A DNA stretch of 45,209 nt, from positions 1 through 45,209 of the forward strand of contig CAMBOH010000006.1 of the NCBI GenBank assembly GCA_945869305.1, written 5' to 3'. Below the pieces are notes generated by a model. It was not told where the DNA came from and did not search any database. It saw nothing but the letters and a program-made list of their open reading frames with translations. This DNA comes from an uncultured bacterium (GTDB lineage Bacteria > Bacteroidota > Bacteroidia > Bacteroidales > Bacteroidaceae). The position numbers were made by a program, and so were the translations under genes. Of this stretch, positions 7,223 to 16,707 are shown piece by piece (position 1 is the stretch's first letter; the number at the start of each line of letters is the position of its first letter).

Positions 7223-8113
7223 ATGGACTATTCGCACTTATGTTTTGCCCTCTTCGGCAATGTATACCAGACCAAGAAGAACCAATATGTGGCCTCCATA
7301 TTGCAAAAGTTGTCAGACTTGCACGTGAATGTGTTGATTGAGTCAGCCTTTGCAACTTTTCTGGAGCGTCAGCTGGGCATGCAAGTGTGCGACTACAGGC
7401 GGTTCGGCACAGACGAAACGTTTGTTGCCGATGCGATCATTTCCATTGGTGGTGACGGTACTTTTCTGGGCACTGCCGCCAAGATGGGTACGGCCGGCAT
7501 CCCGATTTTGGGCATCAACACCGGGCGGCTTGGCTTTCTGGCCGACGTTTCGCCCGAAGTTATCGGACCTTCGCTCGAATCACTCTGTCAGGGCAATTAT
7601 GTGGTGGAGAAGCGCACAGTGCTGCAGGTGTCCCACAACATGGGGATGGACAACTTCCATCCGTTTGCGCTCAATGAGGTGGCCGTGTTGAAACATGACA
7701 ACTCGTCATTGATAGAAATAGCCACCTATGTAGACAACAACTACCTGACCACTTATCTGGCCGACGGCCTGATAGTGGCTACCCCCACAGGCTCTACCGG
7801 CTATTCGCTGAGTGTAGGCGGTCCGATTCTTACCCCACAGTCGGGCACCTTCTGTCTGGCCCCCGTGGCTCCCCACAGCCTTTCGGTGCGCCCCGTGGTG
7901 GTGCGCGATGATGTGGAGATACGCCTGCACATCCGTAGCCGCAGCCACAATTTCCTGCTTTCGGCCGACGGACGCAGCCTGTCGCTGCCCGAGACGGCTG
8001 TGGTCACGGTTCGCCGTGCCGCCCATACGGTCAAGGTCATCAAAATAGAGCATATGCACTTTTTCGACACACTGCGCGACAAGATGATGTGGGGTGCCGA
8101 CCAGCGCAATTAG
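7223..8113 (+). CDS. nadK: NAD kinase
   Basis: 296 residues. The enzyme phosphorylates NAD to NADP in the cytosol. The signature GGDGTF is at residues 76-81, followed by NTGRLGFL, the NE motif in LNEVAVLKHD, and DGLIVATPTGSTGYSLSVGG, the glycine-rich substrate-binding segment of the family. The start ATGGACTATTCG is the first sensible one; an overlapping upstream ORF (7057-7341) is in another frame and shows no family features. It is divergent from pdxJ and followed about 130 bases later by an ABC exporter gene. Confidence 0.96.
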   Translation: MDYSHLCFALFGNVYQTKKNQYVASILQKLSDLHVNVLIESAFATFLERQLGMQVCDYRRFGTDETFVADAIISIGGDGTFLGTAAKMGTAGIPILGINTGRLGFLADVSPEVIGPSLESLCQGNYVVEKRTVLQVSHNMGMDNFHPFALNEVAVLKHDNSSLIEIATYVDNNYLTTYLADGLIVATPTGSTGYSLSVGGPILTPQSGTFCLAPVAPHSLSVRPVVVRDDVEIRLHIRSRSHNFLLSADGRSLSLPETAVVTVRRAAHTVKVIKIEHMHFFDTLRDKMMWGADQRN

Positions 8114-8242
8114 TGCTCAGAGTGCCGGCCGTCGGCGAACCTGCTCCCCTTCGCGATAGGGGATTCGTGTAGTCGTCCGCTGTCGGGGACAGCAGCCCTG
8201 TCCTCCTGTGTGACAAGTGTAGTCAAACCCATTGCAAACCTC

Positions 8243-9889
8243 ATGACCCGTACAACCTCACAAATATTGCGCTACCTCGTTTCACGCCTGAACGGGCACC
8301 GCATGCAGGCCACCCTGAACACTACGATTGGGGTGCTGCTCGTTGCCGTTGACCTGGGTTTTGTCTGGGCAACGAAACTGGCCATCGACATAGCTACCGG
8401 CGAGAAGTCACCGATTTCGCTGTATGAGGCGTTTGGGCTGATTGCCTGTATCATGGTATCGCGCATCGCACTGGTAGTAGCCTCGCGTTGGATCAAGGCC
8501 ATTTTGGGTGTGAAGGCGCAGAACCAGATGCGCCGCAACCTGTTCGCCCATCTGCTGCAGTGCCCTTGGACCGACTTGCGGGCATACCATACGGGCAATC
8601 TGACCAACCGCATAGAACGGGACGTGACCGATGTGGTAGGCTTCGCCACCGAGACGGTGCCGTCGTTCATCACCACCCTGTGTCAGTTTGTCGGGGCCTT
8701 CCTGTTCCTTTTCTTCATGGACAGCACCTTGGCCCTCATCATTGTGTGCATTTTGCCCTTCTTTGTCATTACCGGGAAACTCTATGTGAAACGCATGCGC
8801 GCACTTTCGCGCGAAGCACGTGACATGGAGGGACGCATACAGTCGATTATTCAAGAAACACTGCAGCATGTGCTGGTGGTGAAGACCCTGCAACGCAGTG
8901 ACCATTTCGTCCACACGCTGAATAGCACGCAGGACGACCTGCACCGCTGCATCCTGAGCCGTACGCGCTATTCCACTTTTTCGGGCACGCTGTTGAATGC
9001 GGGCTTTGCAACAGGCTATTTTGTCACCTTTGTCTGGGGCGCCATCAGCCTGTCGACAGGAAACATCACCTATGGTGCCATGCTGGCCTTCGTGCAGTTA
9101 GTCGGCCAGATTCAAGGGCCGGTGCGCAATCTCACCAAATTCATCCCCGTGTTCATCAGCTCATTTACGGCTGCCGAGCGGCTCATGGAACTGGAGGAAA
9201 TAGCGGGCGAACCTGCAGGCGAGTCAGTGCCGGCCGACCGTCTCGTGCCACCCTTGGGCATTGTGCTCGAATCGGTGAGCTTTGTCTATCCCAACGGAAC
9301 GCGGCGCATTGTCGACAATTTGTCACACACTTTCGCTCCAGGCACCATCACGGCTTTGTTGGGAGAGACCGGTGCCGGTAAGACTACATTGGTCCGCCTG
9401 CTGCTGGCCTTGGTCAGACCCACCGAAGGACACCTATATATAATAGGAGCAGACGGGCAGAAATGGCCCATCGGCCCTTCGATGCGCAACCTCTTTGCCT
9501 ACGTGCCGCAGGGAAACACCCTCTTCTCGGGGACCATACGCAGTAACCTGCTGCAAGCCAACCCGAAGGCGACCGAAGAGGAAATGTATGAGGTGCTTGA
9601 AACGGCAGCTGCCGATTTTGTCAAGCGGAAGCCCTTGGGGCTCGACACACCCTGTTCGGAATCGGGCGGTGGACTTTCAGAAGGACAGGCACAGCGCATT
9701 GCCATAGCGCGCGCCTTGCTCTCCAAGGGCCACATCTTTATCTTTGATGAGGCTACATCGGCACTTGACAGGGAAACCGAGCAGCGGGTGCTCTGCCAAA
9801 TTGTCAGCAAGTATCCCCGGCGCACCTTTATCTTCATTACCCATCGCCCCGAAGCACTTACCTACGCCGACTCTTCTCTCCGGCTCTGA
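8243..9889 (+). CDS. MsbA-like ABC exporter, fused membrane and ATPase domains
   Basis: 548 residues from the ATG at 8243; the track starts 33 bases earlier at a GTG. Residues about 20-320 form a six-helix type I ABC exporter membrane domain. The C-terminal ATPase has Walker A GETGAGKTTL, a Q-loop in AYVPQGNTLFSGTI, the signature SGGGLSEGQAQRIA, where SGGGLSEGQ replaces the canonical LSGGQ with a rearranged glycine-rich stretch, Walker B IFIFDEATSALD and an H-loop histidine in FITHRPEA. Proteins of this type export lipids, peptides or drugs across the inner membrane. It ends 6 bases before the TamB-like gene, so the two are almost certainly translated from one message. The substrate is not predictable. 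Confidence 0.9.
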   Translation: MTRTTSQILRYLVSRLNGHRMQATLNTTIGVLLVAVDLGFVWATKLAIDIATGEKSPISLYEAFGLIACIMVSRIALVVASRWIKAILGVKAQNQMRRNLFAHLLQCPWTDLRAYHTGNLTNRIERDVTDVVGFATETVPSFITTLCQFVGAFLFLFFMDSTLALIIVCILPFFVITGKLYVKRMRALSREARDMEGRIQSIIQETLQHVLVVKTLQRSDHFVHTLNSTQDDLHRCILSRTRYSTFSGTLLNAGFATGYFVTFVWGAISLSTGNITYGAMLAFVQLVGQIQGPVRNLTKFIPVFISSFTAAERLMELEEIAGEPAGESVPADRLVPPLGIVLESVSFVYPNGTRRIVDNLSHTFAPGTITALLGETGAGKTTLVRLLLALVRPTEGHLYIIGADGQKWPIGPSMRNLFAYVPQGNTLFSGTIRSNLLQANPKATEEEMYEVLETAAADFVKRKPLGLDTPCSESGGGLSEGQAQRIAIARALLSKGHIFIFDEATSALDRETEQRVLCQIVSKYPRRTFIFITHRPEALTYADSSLRL

Positions 9890-9895
9890 TATCAC

Positions 9896-12800
9896 ATGAG
9901 GAAACTTCGCAACATAGTACGCTTTGTCGTGTGCTTCGTGCTCGGAGCATACTTGCTCCTGTTGGCTGTGCTGAACTTCAGTCCTACCCAGCAGTGGCTG
10001 ACCCATGAGGTCAGTCAGGTCCTGAGCGAATTGCTGCACACGCGGGTACAGATAGAACGTGTCGAGGTGGGCCTGTTCAACCGCGTGCTGTTACACCAGG
10101 TGCGCATCGACGACCAGCAGCAGCGTCCGTTGCTTACAGCACAGCTCGTTTCGGCCAAGATAGAATTGCGCTCTCTCTTCGTCAAGCCCTTGTGCTTGCG
10201 CACGGTCTCCCTGCTCGATGCAGAGGTCAAATTAGTGAAAGACGAAGCGGACAAGCCAGCCAATTATGATTTTATCGTTGAGGCTCTTTCCTCTAAGGAC
10301 CAGAAGGAAAAACCCTCTTCACTCGACCTTTGCATCAATTCTGTCATTTTGCGCCGTCTGCACATTTCTTATGATGAAAACTATTACGCGCAGACACCGG
10401 GCAGCTTCAATCCCCACCATTGCGAATGGCAACAGCTCAATGCCAATGTCAGCCTGAAGCACCTGAGCAGTGAGCAGCTCAAGCTCCGTGTGCGCAGTCT
10501 GTCATTTCAGGAAAAAAGCGGTTTCCGCCTGGACAACTTGCGCTTCAAGTTGCTTGCCACCAAACACGGTACGACCATCACCGACTTCCTGCTCCAACTC
10601 CCCCACTCCACCCTTCGGGTTGATAAGCTCGAAGCTGGTTACCGCTTCGGCAAGCATGGCGAAAGCATCTGGCCGACCCTTATGGCAGAAGGGAGTATAG
10701 CCGACCTGACGCTCCACAGCGATGATTTGCGCCCATTGTTGCGCCGGCAGATGCCGGCCGACCTGCATCTTTGTATGCACAGTGAAGCGCGTTTCAGCAT
10801 TACACCGCAGCAAATCGTAGTCAGCCAGCTCCGCCTGTCTGATGCAGACCGTTCGTTGCAGGCTTCGCTTTCGGCCGTGATTACCCGTCGTTCCCAGTCA
10901 AGTCCCACGCTGTCCTTCACGCTCCACAACCTGGACATCCAGCCCGATTTCACCCGTCAGCTGGTGGATGCATTGCATCCTGATTCGACTATGGCAGGCC
11001 TGCTGAAGCGTATGGGCAAGTGTCAGGTGAGTGGTCAGGGAAGCTATCAGGCGCAGGCAGAAAGCCGTGTCAATCTGTCGGTGCTTACCGATGCGGGCAA
11101 GCTTCAGGCCCGGTTGGGCTATGCGCCTACACACTGTCAGGCACAGGTCACAGTAAACGAGGTGGCCTTGTCTCACCTGATGGGCTGTGCCGACATGCCA
11201 TCGCTGGTTTCGCTTGAAGCCCGTGTCCATGCAGACCTGCAACCCGAGGTGACAAACTGGAAATATAAGGTGAATCGGGCACAGGCCCTGCTGAGGGTGA
11301 ACCACCTGATGAAAGGGGAGCACCACCTGCAGGATTTGTCGGCTACTGCAACATACGCCCAAAGACAGCTGCACGCGACACTGCATACAGTCAGTCAGGC
11401 TGTCAACCTGCAGGCGGAACTTGATGCAGAAGGACTGCCGCAACAGCTCAACAGCCTCCGGCTCAATGCCCGGGTGCAGCAGCTGATACCATCGCAGATG
11501 GGATTGTCCACCCCTTATGGCGATGCCGTATTCAGGGGAGATGTTTCGCTTGTAGCTGAGCAGATTTCCTCTTCACTTCCTGAAGTGATGCTTGAAATAA
11601 ATGACTTTCGGATGAATGGTGCCCCGCAGGGTGACTACAAGCTCAGTCACTTGCTGGCTTCAGTGACCCCGCACGCCGGTCAATTGCACCGTTTCGATGT
11701 GAACAGCGACTTTCTGGATGCCGAAGGAGTGGGTTGTCTGAACGTCCATGAAGCCCGACAGGGAGTATACAGATTGGCGGGCCGGCTCTTGCCGGGACTC
11801 TTGCCAGCTCCGGCCCATGCAGACAGCGACCACAGCCGTCCGGATCCGAAATGGCAGTTTGCGGCCACCTTGAAGCGCACCGATGTGTTGGAAAAGTTCT
11901 TGGGACTTTCTGTGAGTCTGAAATCGCCGTTCCTGTTGAATGGCACACTCGACACGGGGGATGGCCGCACATCCGTCACAGCCAGCACCGAAGGCCTGAC
12001 AGTCAGCGGCCAGGAGTTGGGCAAGACGAGCCTGTATTTGTCCGGACAGGACAGCCTGTACCAATGTGTGCTGAAGACACAACGCGACTTCAGCAGTCAT
12101 CCCTACGACCTGCTGCTGCATTTGAATACATCCGACGGCCGCTTGCATAGTCAATTGGACTGGCAGGCATCCGGACCCCAAGCGGGCTCCTTTGGTTCCT
12201 TCAAGGCTTCCACCCGCTTCTCGCGCCATACGGCAGGAGCCTTGGGCATTGAAACCGACATTCATCCCACCTCTTTCTGTATGGATGATTCCCTGTGGCA
12301 CATATCTTCCGGCCATCTGGCCATGCGTCCGTCCCATCTGTCATTCAGCAATGTGAAGGTGAGCCATGCCCGCCAGTCACTGACCGTCGACGGGAGTTTG
12401 GCGCAGGGGAAGCGCGATTCGGTCGTAGCCCATTTGCAGGACATCGATGTCGATTATATCCTCACCTTGGTCAACTTCGATGATGTGTCGTTTGGCGGTC
12501 GGGCCACTGGCAAGGCCGTGTTCAGCAAGTCAGAAGGCGAAACGTCCCTCAATGCGCGGCTGCATATCCCCGACTTCCGTTTCAACGACGCCCCCATGGG
12601 CGTGGCCGATATTCAGGGGGTGTGGGACAACAAGAACAGCCGCATACTCATAGATGCCGATATGCGTATGCCAGGCACGGCAACAGACGGCACCAGCGTG
12701 AAGGGGTATGTGTCGCCGGCCGAAAAGGGCTTGCAGCTCGACATTGAAGCCCGGCGCACCGACCTGCGCTTTCTCACCCGTTACGTGGATGGCGTGTTTG

Positions 12801-14377
12801 GCGATTTTGCCGGCCATGCCACCGGTCAAGTCAGGCTCTACGGACCGTTCAAGTCCCTTGACTTTGGCGGAAAAGTCAAGGCCGACGTGCAGGGTAAGAT
12901 GCTCCCGACCGGCGTGGCCTACAGCCTGACAGATGGCGAAGTGCTGATGCAGCCTGGCAGTTTCACCTTTAGCCGATTCAAAGTGAGTGACGGCTATAAC
13001 GGAAGCGGATGGGCCAGCGGACAGTTGCGACATACCCACCTGAAGAAGCTGAATTACGACTTCCAGGTGCAGGCCGACAATCTGCTGTGTTACGACCAGC
13101 CCGAATCTCCCGATATGCCATTCTATAGCACGACCTACGGCAGTGGTACGATAGCCATGAGGGGCGGGCCCGGATTCTTTGCCGCAGATATTGCCTTGCG
13201 CCCCACTGCTCCCACCTTCTTTGTCTACACACAAGGTCCTGGCGGCAGTATGGGAACAGACAATCCCATGGTACGCTTCCGCGAAAGACAGGAGCCTGGC
13301 AGCAGGCCTCCTGGCCAGGAGGGCAGGCATCCCGCCAGCATAAACCCGCCAGCAGACCCGAAGCCTGCACACCCTGCCGAAACCGACATCCAGTTGAACT
13401 TCCTGATTGAAGCCAATCCGCAGGCGGAGCTCAGGATTATCACCGATGCCCGCACGGGTGATGCCCTTACTGCCTTTGGCAGTGGTACGTTGCGCGCCTC
13501 CTATCATAATAAAGGAAGCTTCGAAATGTATGGAACCTACCGCGTGGAACGTGGCACCTACAAGCTCTCTATACAAGATGTCATCCGCAAGAATATGGCC
13601 CTGCAGAGCGGAAGTTCCCTCACCTTTACGGGCAATCCCATGTTGGCCGACCTCGACCTGAAGGCAGTCAATACGCTGACGGGTGTGCCCTTGGCCGACC
13701 TGAACTATGCAGCCGGCTTTGCCCAGAAGACGGCTCGCGTCGACTGTATCCTGCACATTGGCGGCAAGGCCAAGTCGCCCCAAGTCAGCTTTGACCTCGA
13801 CTTCCAGAACATCTCCGACGATGAGAAGCACATGGTGCGCCAAATCATTGCTACCGATGAAGATATGAACAGGCAGGCCATCTACCTGCTGGGAATCGGA
13901 CGGTTCTACACGTCGAACGCCGCCGAGAATGTGACTGGTGCGCAACAGAATGCGGCAGCCGTACGTTCGTTGCTTTCCACCACCCTCACAGGACAGCTCA
14001 ACGATGCCATATCCAATGCGCTCGGAACCCGCTCGCATTGGAGTTTCGGCACCAATGTGACCCCTGGTACAATGGGCTGGAATGACCTTGAAGTCGACGG
14101 CTTGTTGCAGGGGCGGCTGTTCAATGACCGTCTGCTCATCAACGGAAACTTCGGTTACCGTGACCGTCCTACCTATACTTCGAACTTTGTGGGTGACTTC
14201 GACATCCGTTATCTGCTTACTCCCAAGGGCGGGGTCAGCCTGAGGGCATATAGCGAAACCAACGACCGCTACTTCACGCGTTCCTCGCTGACTACGCAGG
14301 GAGTAGGTGTCACGCTGCAACACGAGTTCACCCGCTTCAGTGACCTGTTCAGGCGCATGCCGCGGCAGTCGAAGTGA
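9896..14377 (+). CDS. tamB: TamB-like translocation/assembly module protein
   Basis: 1493 residues. A single N-terminal membrane helix (about 8-28, IVRFVVCFVLGAYLLLLAVL) is followed by a very long beta-rich periplasmic region and a C-terminal TamB domain (roughly 1100-1480). That domain includes SFEMYGTYRVERGTYKLSIQ, LLGIGRFY and LLINGNFGYRD, which are typical of Bacteroidetes members. Proteins of this family span from inner to outer membrane and are implicated in outer-membrane protein assembly or in lipid transfer between the membranes; which applies here is not shown. A low-complexity proline/glycine/arginine insert (about residues 1130-1160) interrupts the C-terminal part. The 6-base gap to the ABC exporter argues for joint expression. 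Large antisense ORFs inside it are shadows. Confidence 0.88.
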   Translation: MRKLRNIVRFVVCFVLGAYLLLLAVLNFSPTQQWLTHEVSQVLSELLHTRVQIERVEVGLFNRVLLHQVRIDDQQQRPLLTAQLVSAKIELRSLFVKPLCLRTVSLLDAEVKLVKDEADKPANYDFIVEALSSKDQKEKPSSLDLCINSVILRRLHISYDENYYAQTPGSFNPHHCEWQQLNANVSLKHLSSEQLKLRVRSLSFQEKSGFRLDNLRFKLLATKHGTTITDFLLQLPHSTLRVDKLEAGYRFGKHGESIWPTLMAEGSIADLTLHSDDLRPLLRRQMPADLHLCMHSEARFSITPQQIVVSQLRLSDADRSLQASLSAVITRRSQSSPTLSFTLHNLDIQPDFTRQLVDALHPDSTMAGLLKRMGKCQVSGQGSYQAQAESRVNLSVLTDAGKLQARLGYAPTHCQAQVTVNEVALSHLMGCADMPSLVSLEARVHADLQPEVTNWKYKVNRAQALLRVNHLMKGEHHLQDLSATATYAQRQLHATLHTVSQAVNLQAELDAEGLPQQLNSLRLNARVQQLIPSQMGLSTPYGDAVFRGDVSLVAEQISSSLPEVMLEINDFRMNGAPQGDYKLSHLLASVTPHAGQLHRFDVNSDFLDAEGVGCLNVHEARQGVYRLAGRLLPGLLPAPAHADSDHSRPDPKWQFAATLKRTDVLEKFLGLSVSLKSPFLLNGTLDTGDGRTSVTASTEGLTVSGQELGKTSLYLSGQDSLYQCVLKTQRDFSSHPYDLLLHLNTSDGRLHSQLDWQASGPQAGSFGSFKASTRFSRHTAGALGIETDIHPTSFCMDDSLWHISSGHLAMRPSHLSFSNVKVSHARQSLTVDGSLAQGKRDSVVAHLQDIDVDYILTLVNFDDVSFGGRATGKAVFSKSEGETSLNARLHIPDFRFNDAPMGVADIQGVWDNKNSRILIDADMRMPGTATDGTSVKGYVSPAEKGLQLDIEARRTDLRFLTRYVDGVFGDFAGHATGQVRLYGPFKSLDFGGKVKADVQGKMLPTGVAYSLTDGEVLMQPGSFTFSRFKVSDGYNGSGWASGQLRHTHLKKLNYDFQVQADNLLCYDQPESPDMPFYSTTYGSGTIAMRGGPGFFAADIALRPTAPTFFVYTQGPGGSMGTDNPMVRFRERQEPGSRPPGQEGRHPASINPPADPKPAHPAETDIQLNFLIEANPQAELRIITDARTGDALTAFGSGTLRASYHNKGSFEMYGTYRVERGTYKLSIQDVIRKNMALQSGSSLTFTGNPMLADLDLKAVNTLTGVPLADLNYAAGFAQKTARVDCILHIGGKAKSPQVSFDLDFQNISDDEKHMVRQIIATDEDMNRQAIYLLGIGRFYTSNAAENVTGAQQNAAAVRSLLSTTLTGQLNDAISNALGTRSHWSFGTNVTPGTMGWNDLEVDGLLQGRLFNDRLLINGNFGYRDRPTYTSNFVGDFDIRYLLTPKGGVSLRAYSETNDRYFTRSSLTTQGVGVTLQHEFTRFSDLFRRMPRQSK

Positions 14378-14716
14378 TGCGCTGCATCGCCTCTTGTCAC
14401 CAGTCAGTCCGCAGATGTTTTTTATCTATCCGCAGATGCAAGACGGATGTTGGACAGATGTCAGACAGACTCAGTCAGAAATCCGGGATGGCAAGGAGCA
14501 AGTAGAGGGAGGGGCATACATATGCCAAGCGACCAATGAGACCAGCTGTAAGCCGTTCAAAAAAACAGCAGACAGCCGGGTTAAGTGAGTTGGCGGAGAA
14601 GATGCTCTGAAGCCTAATGTGTGCCTCATGTATAGAATATCCCATAAAAGGAGAAAACCGAGAGGTTGAACGGCATGATATTTGCTTGCCGTTGCAACAA
14701 ACCATAAACAGCAATT
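14378..14716. other. Intergenic region before grpE
   Basis: 339 bases without a supported gene. It contains the repeated octamer CCGCAGATG (twice within about 30 bases near 14410-14440). A GATATTTG near 14678 differs by one base from the -7 consensus and could belong to the grpE promoter. No HrcA-type CIRCE inverted repeat is seen. Confidence 0.5.
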
Positions 14717-15301
14717 ATGAGCCAATCAACAAACGAAACCGAAAAGACAAACGAAACTTTGAACGAAGCCGTCAATGAGGTGGCAAACGAACAAGTAAAA
14801 GAAAATACGGAATCAACGCAAAACGAGGAAACCACCGAGGCAAGCGAAGCTGACAAACTGGCGGCTGCCCTCGAAGAACTGGAAACGGTAAAGGACAAGT
14901 ACCTGCGGTTGGTTGCCGAATTCGACAACTATCGCAAGCGCACCTTGAAAGAAAAGACCGAACTCATCTTGAATGGTGGTGAGAAGGTGCTTTCCACCCT
15001 GCTCCCCATCCTCGACGACTTGGACCGTGCTTCTCAAAATATGGAAACCAGCGACGATGTAGCCACATTGAAAGAAGGTGTGTCCCTGATTATCGACAAG
15101 TTGGCCAAGACCTTGGCCGCTCAGGGATTGCAGAAGATGAAGGCCATAGGCGCAGACTTCAACACGGACTTTCATGAGGCTGTAGCATTGATTCCTGCAC
15201 AAGATGAAGCACAGAAGAATCGCGTGATTGATTGCGTGCAACCAGGCTATCTGCTCAACGAAAAGGTGATTCGCCACGCCAAGGTGGTTGTGGCCCAATG
15301 A
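14717..15301 (+). CDS. grpE: Nucleotide exchange factor GrpE
   Basis: 194 residues. GrpE releases ADP from DnaK in the Hsp70 cycle. Residues 1-50 are acidic and rich in Asn, Glu and Thr (NETEKTNETLNEAVNE), a disordered tail common in the family. The long dimerising coiled coil follows, then the signature region AEFDNYRKRTLKEK. The C-terminal beta domain ends VIRHAKVVVAQ. dnaJ follows 122 bases later, the common heat-shock pairing; dnaK is not in the window. The ATG at 14717 is well placed. Confidence 0.96.
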   Translation: MSQSTNETEKTNETLNEAVNEVANEQVKENTESTQNEETTEASEADKLAAALEELETVKDKYLRLVAEFDNYRKRTLKEKTELILNGGEKVLSTLLPILDDLDRASQNMETSDDVATLKEGVSLIIDKLAKTLAAQGLQKMKAIGADFNTDFHEAVALIPAQDEAQKNRVIDCVQPGYLLNEKVIRHAKVVVAQ

Positions 15302-15306
15302 CATTC

Positions 15307-15329
15307 TGCCCAGGACTACACCCTGGGCA
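15307..15329 (+). promoter_or_regulatory. Intercistronic hairpin between grpE and dnaJ
   Basis: TGCCCAG (15307-15313) pairs with CTGGGCA (15323-15329) around a nine-base loop, starting 5 bases after the grpE stop. There is no T-run after it, so it is more likely an mRNA processing or stability element than a terminator. Confidence 0.35.
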
Positions 15330-15423
15330 ATGTGCCGCTGCCCTCGGGGACGTGACCCGGATGCCTGCCAGCAAACAGCCGGTGGCGCAATTTTAAACGC
15401 AAACCTAAAACTAAGAAAGTATT

Positions 15424-16599
15424 ATGGCCGACGAAAAAGACTTTTACAAAATATTAGGTGTAGAACGCACCGCCTCTGCCGATGAGATAAAGAAAGCCTA
15501 TAAGAAGCTCGCCATCAAGTATCATCCCGACCGCAATCCCGGCAACAAGGAAGCCGAGGAGAAGTTCAAGCAGGCCGCCGAGGCCTACGATGTGTTGCGT
15601 GACCCCGACAAGCGGGCCCGTTACGACCAGTTCGGTGCTGAAGGCGTGGGCGGAGCAGGCGGCTTCGGCGGCTTTGGCGCAGGAGGCATGGACCTGAACG
15701 ACATATTCCGCCAATTCGGCGATATCTTCGGCGGTGGCAGCTTTGGTGGCTTCGGTGGATTTGGAGGATTTGGCGGAAACAGCGGTCCGCAGCCCCGGCA
15801 GTATAAAGGTGGCGATATGCGGATGAAAGTGAAGCTTTCGCTCGAAGAGATAGCCACAGGTGTCACCAAGAAATTCAAGGTGCGTAAGGATGTCAAGTGT
15901 ACTGCCTGCGACGGAACAGGATGCGAAAAAGGCACACAGCCTGAAACCTGCTCCACCTGTCATGGTCAGGGTTACGTGATGCGTACGCGTCGCAGCATTC
16001 TGGGCATGATGCAGTCACAGGAAGTTTGTCCGGACTGCCATGGCGAGGGAGTGATTGTCAAGAAAAAGTGTACGCATTGTCATGGAGAGGGCATCACGGC
16101 TGGAGAGGAAATCGTAGAAATCAACATTCCCGCCGGTGTTGCCGAAGGCATGGTACTCAATGTCCAGGGTAAGGGCCATGCAGGCAAGCACAATGGCGTA
16201 CCAGGCGACATACAGGTGATAATCGAAGAACTTCCCCACTCCGACTTCCTGCGCGACGAGAACGATCTGGTCTACAACCTGCTTCTCACTGTTCCGCAGG
16301 CCGCCTTGGGCGATATGGTCGAAGTGCCGACCCTTACAGGCAAGGCGCGCATCAAGATAGAACCGGGTACCCAGCCGGGCACGGCACTTCGCCTGCGCGG
16401 AAAGGGCTTGCCTGCTGTTCAGGGATATGGTTATGGACAGGGCGACATTGTCGTGAACATCAGTGTCTACATACCCGAACAGCTCGACAAGAAGGAAAAG
16501 GAACATTTCGAGGCACTCAAAAACCATGACCACCTGCAGCCCAATCCATCGGTGAAGGAAAAGATATTCAGGGCTTTCCGCAATTATTTCAACCGATAG
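15424..16599 (+). CDS. dnaJ: Chaperone protein DnaJ
   Basis: 391 residues, class I (type A) DnaJ. The J domain (1-70) has the HPD triad in YHPDRNPG and stimulates DnaK ATPase. The Gly/Phe-rich linker (about 75-120) is long and repetitive ([13 protein letters not shown]). The cysteine-rich zinc domain has four CxxCxGxG-type modules: [25 protein letters not shown] and CTHCHGEG. The C-terminal substrate-binding domains follow, ending in a short basic tail. It works with GrpE, encoded just upstream. Confidence 0.97.
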   Translation: MADEKDFYKILGVERTASADEIKKAYKKLAIKYHPDRNPGNKEAEEKFKQAAEAYDVLRDPDKRARYDQFGAEGVGGAGGFGGFGAGGMDLNDIFRQFGDIFGGGSFGGFGGFGGFGGNSGPQPRQYKGGDMRMKVKLSLEEIATGVTKKFKVRKDVKCTACDGTGCEKGTQPETCSTCHGQGYVMRTRRSILGMMQSQEVCPDCHGEGVIVKKKCTHCHGEGITAGEEIVEINIPAGVAEGMVLNVQGKGHAGKHNGVPGDIQVIIEELPHSDFLRDENDLVYNLLLTVPQAALGDMVEVPTLTGKARIKIEPGTQPGTALRLRGKGLPAVQGYGYGQGDIVVNISVYIPEQLDKKEKEHFEALKNHDHLQPNPSVKEKIFRAFRNYFNR

Positions 16600-16624
16600 T
16601 CACTTGACATAGCCTTCAGCAGTC

Positions 16625-16700
16625 AGTCGGGAGTTTATAAGGGATGATTCGTCTGCCCGTCAGCATGGTCATACTTATAGGCCCCCGACTTTCAATTTTT
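16625..16700 (+). terminator. Probable terminator of the grpE-dnaJ unit
   Basis: A 17-base imperfect inverted repeat, AGTCGGGAGTTTATAAG (16625-16641) against CTTATAGGCCCCCGACT (16674-16690), allows a long stem with G-U pairs. It is followed immediately by TTCAATTTTTACT. It lies between dnaJ and folC. The 32-base loop is long for an intrinsic terminator, so an RNA-level regulatory role for folC is the alternative. Confidence 0.4.
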
Positions 16701-16707
16701 ACTACCC

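Noticed and set aside
12530-14323. 597-residue minus-strand ORF inside the TamB-like gene
   Set aside because: Wholly antisense to a well-supported gene. High GC and codon use create long shadow frames; no domain pattern is visible.
14378-14716. HrcA/CIRCE operator before grpE
   Set aside because: No TTAGCACTC-type inverted repeat is seen.
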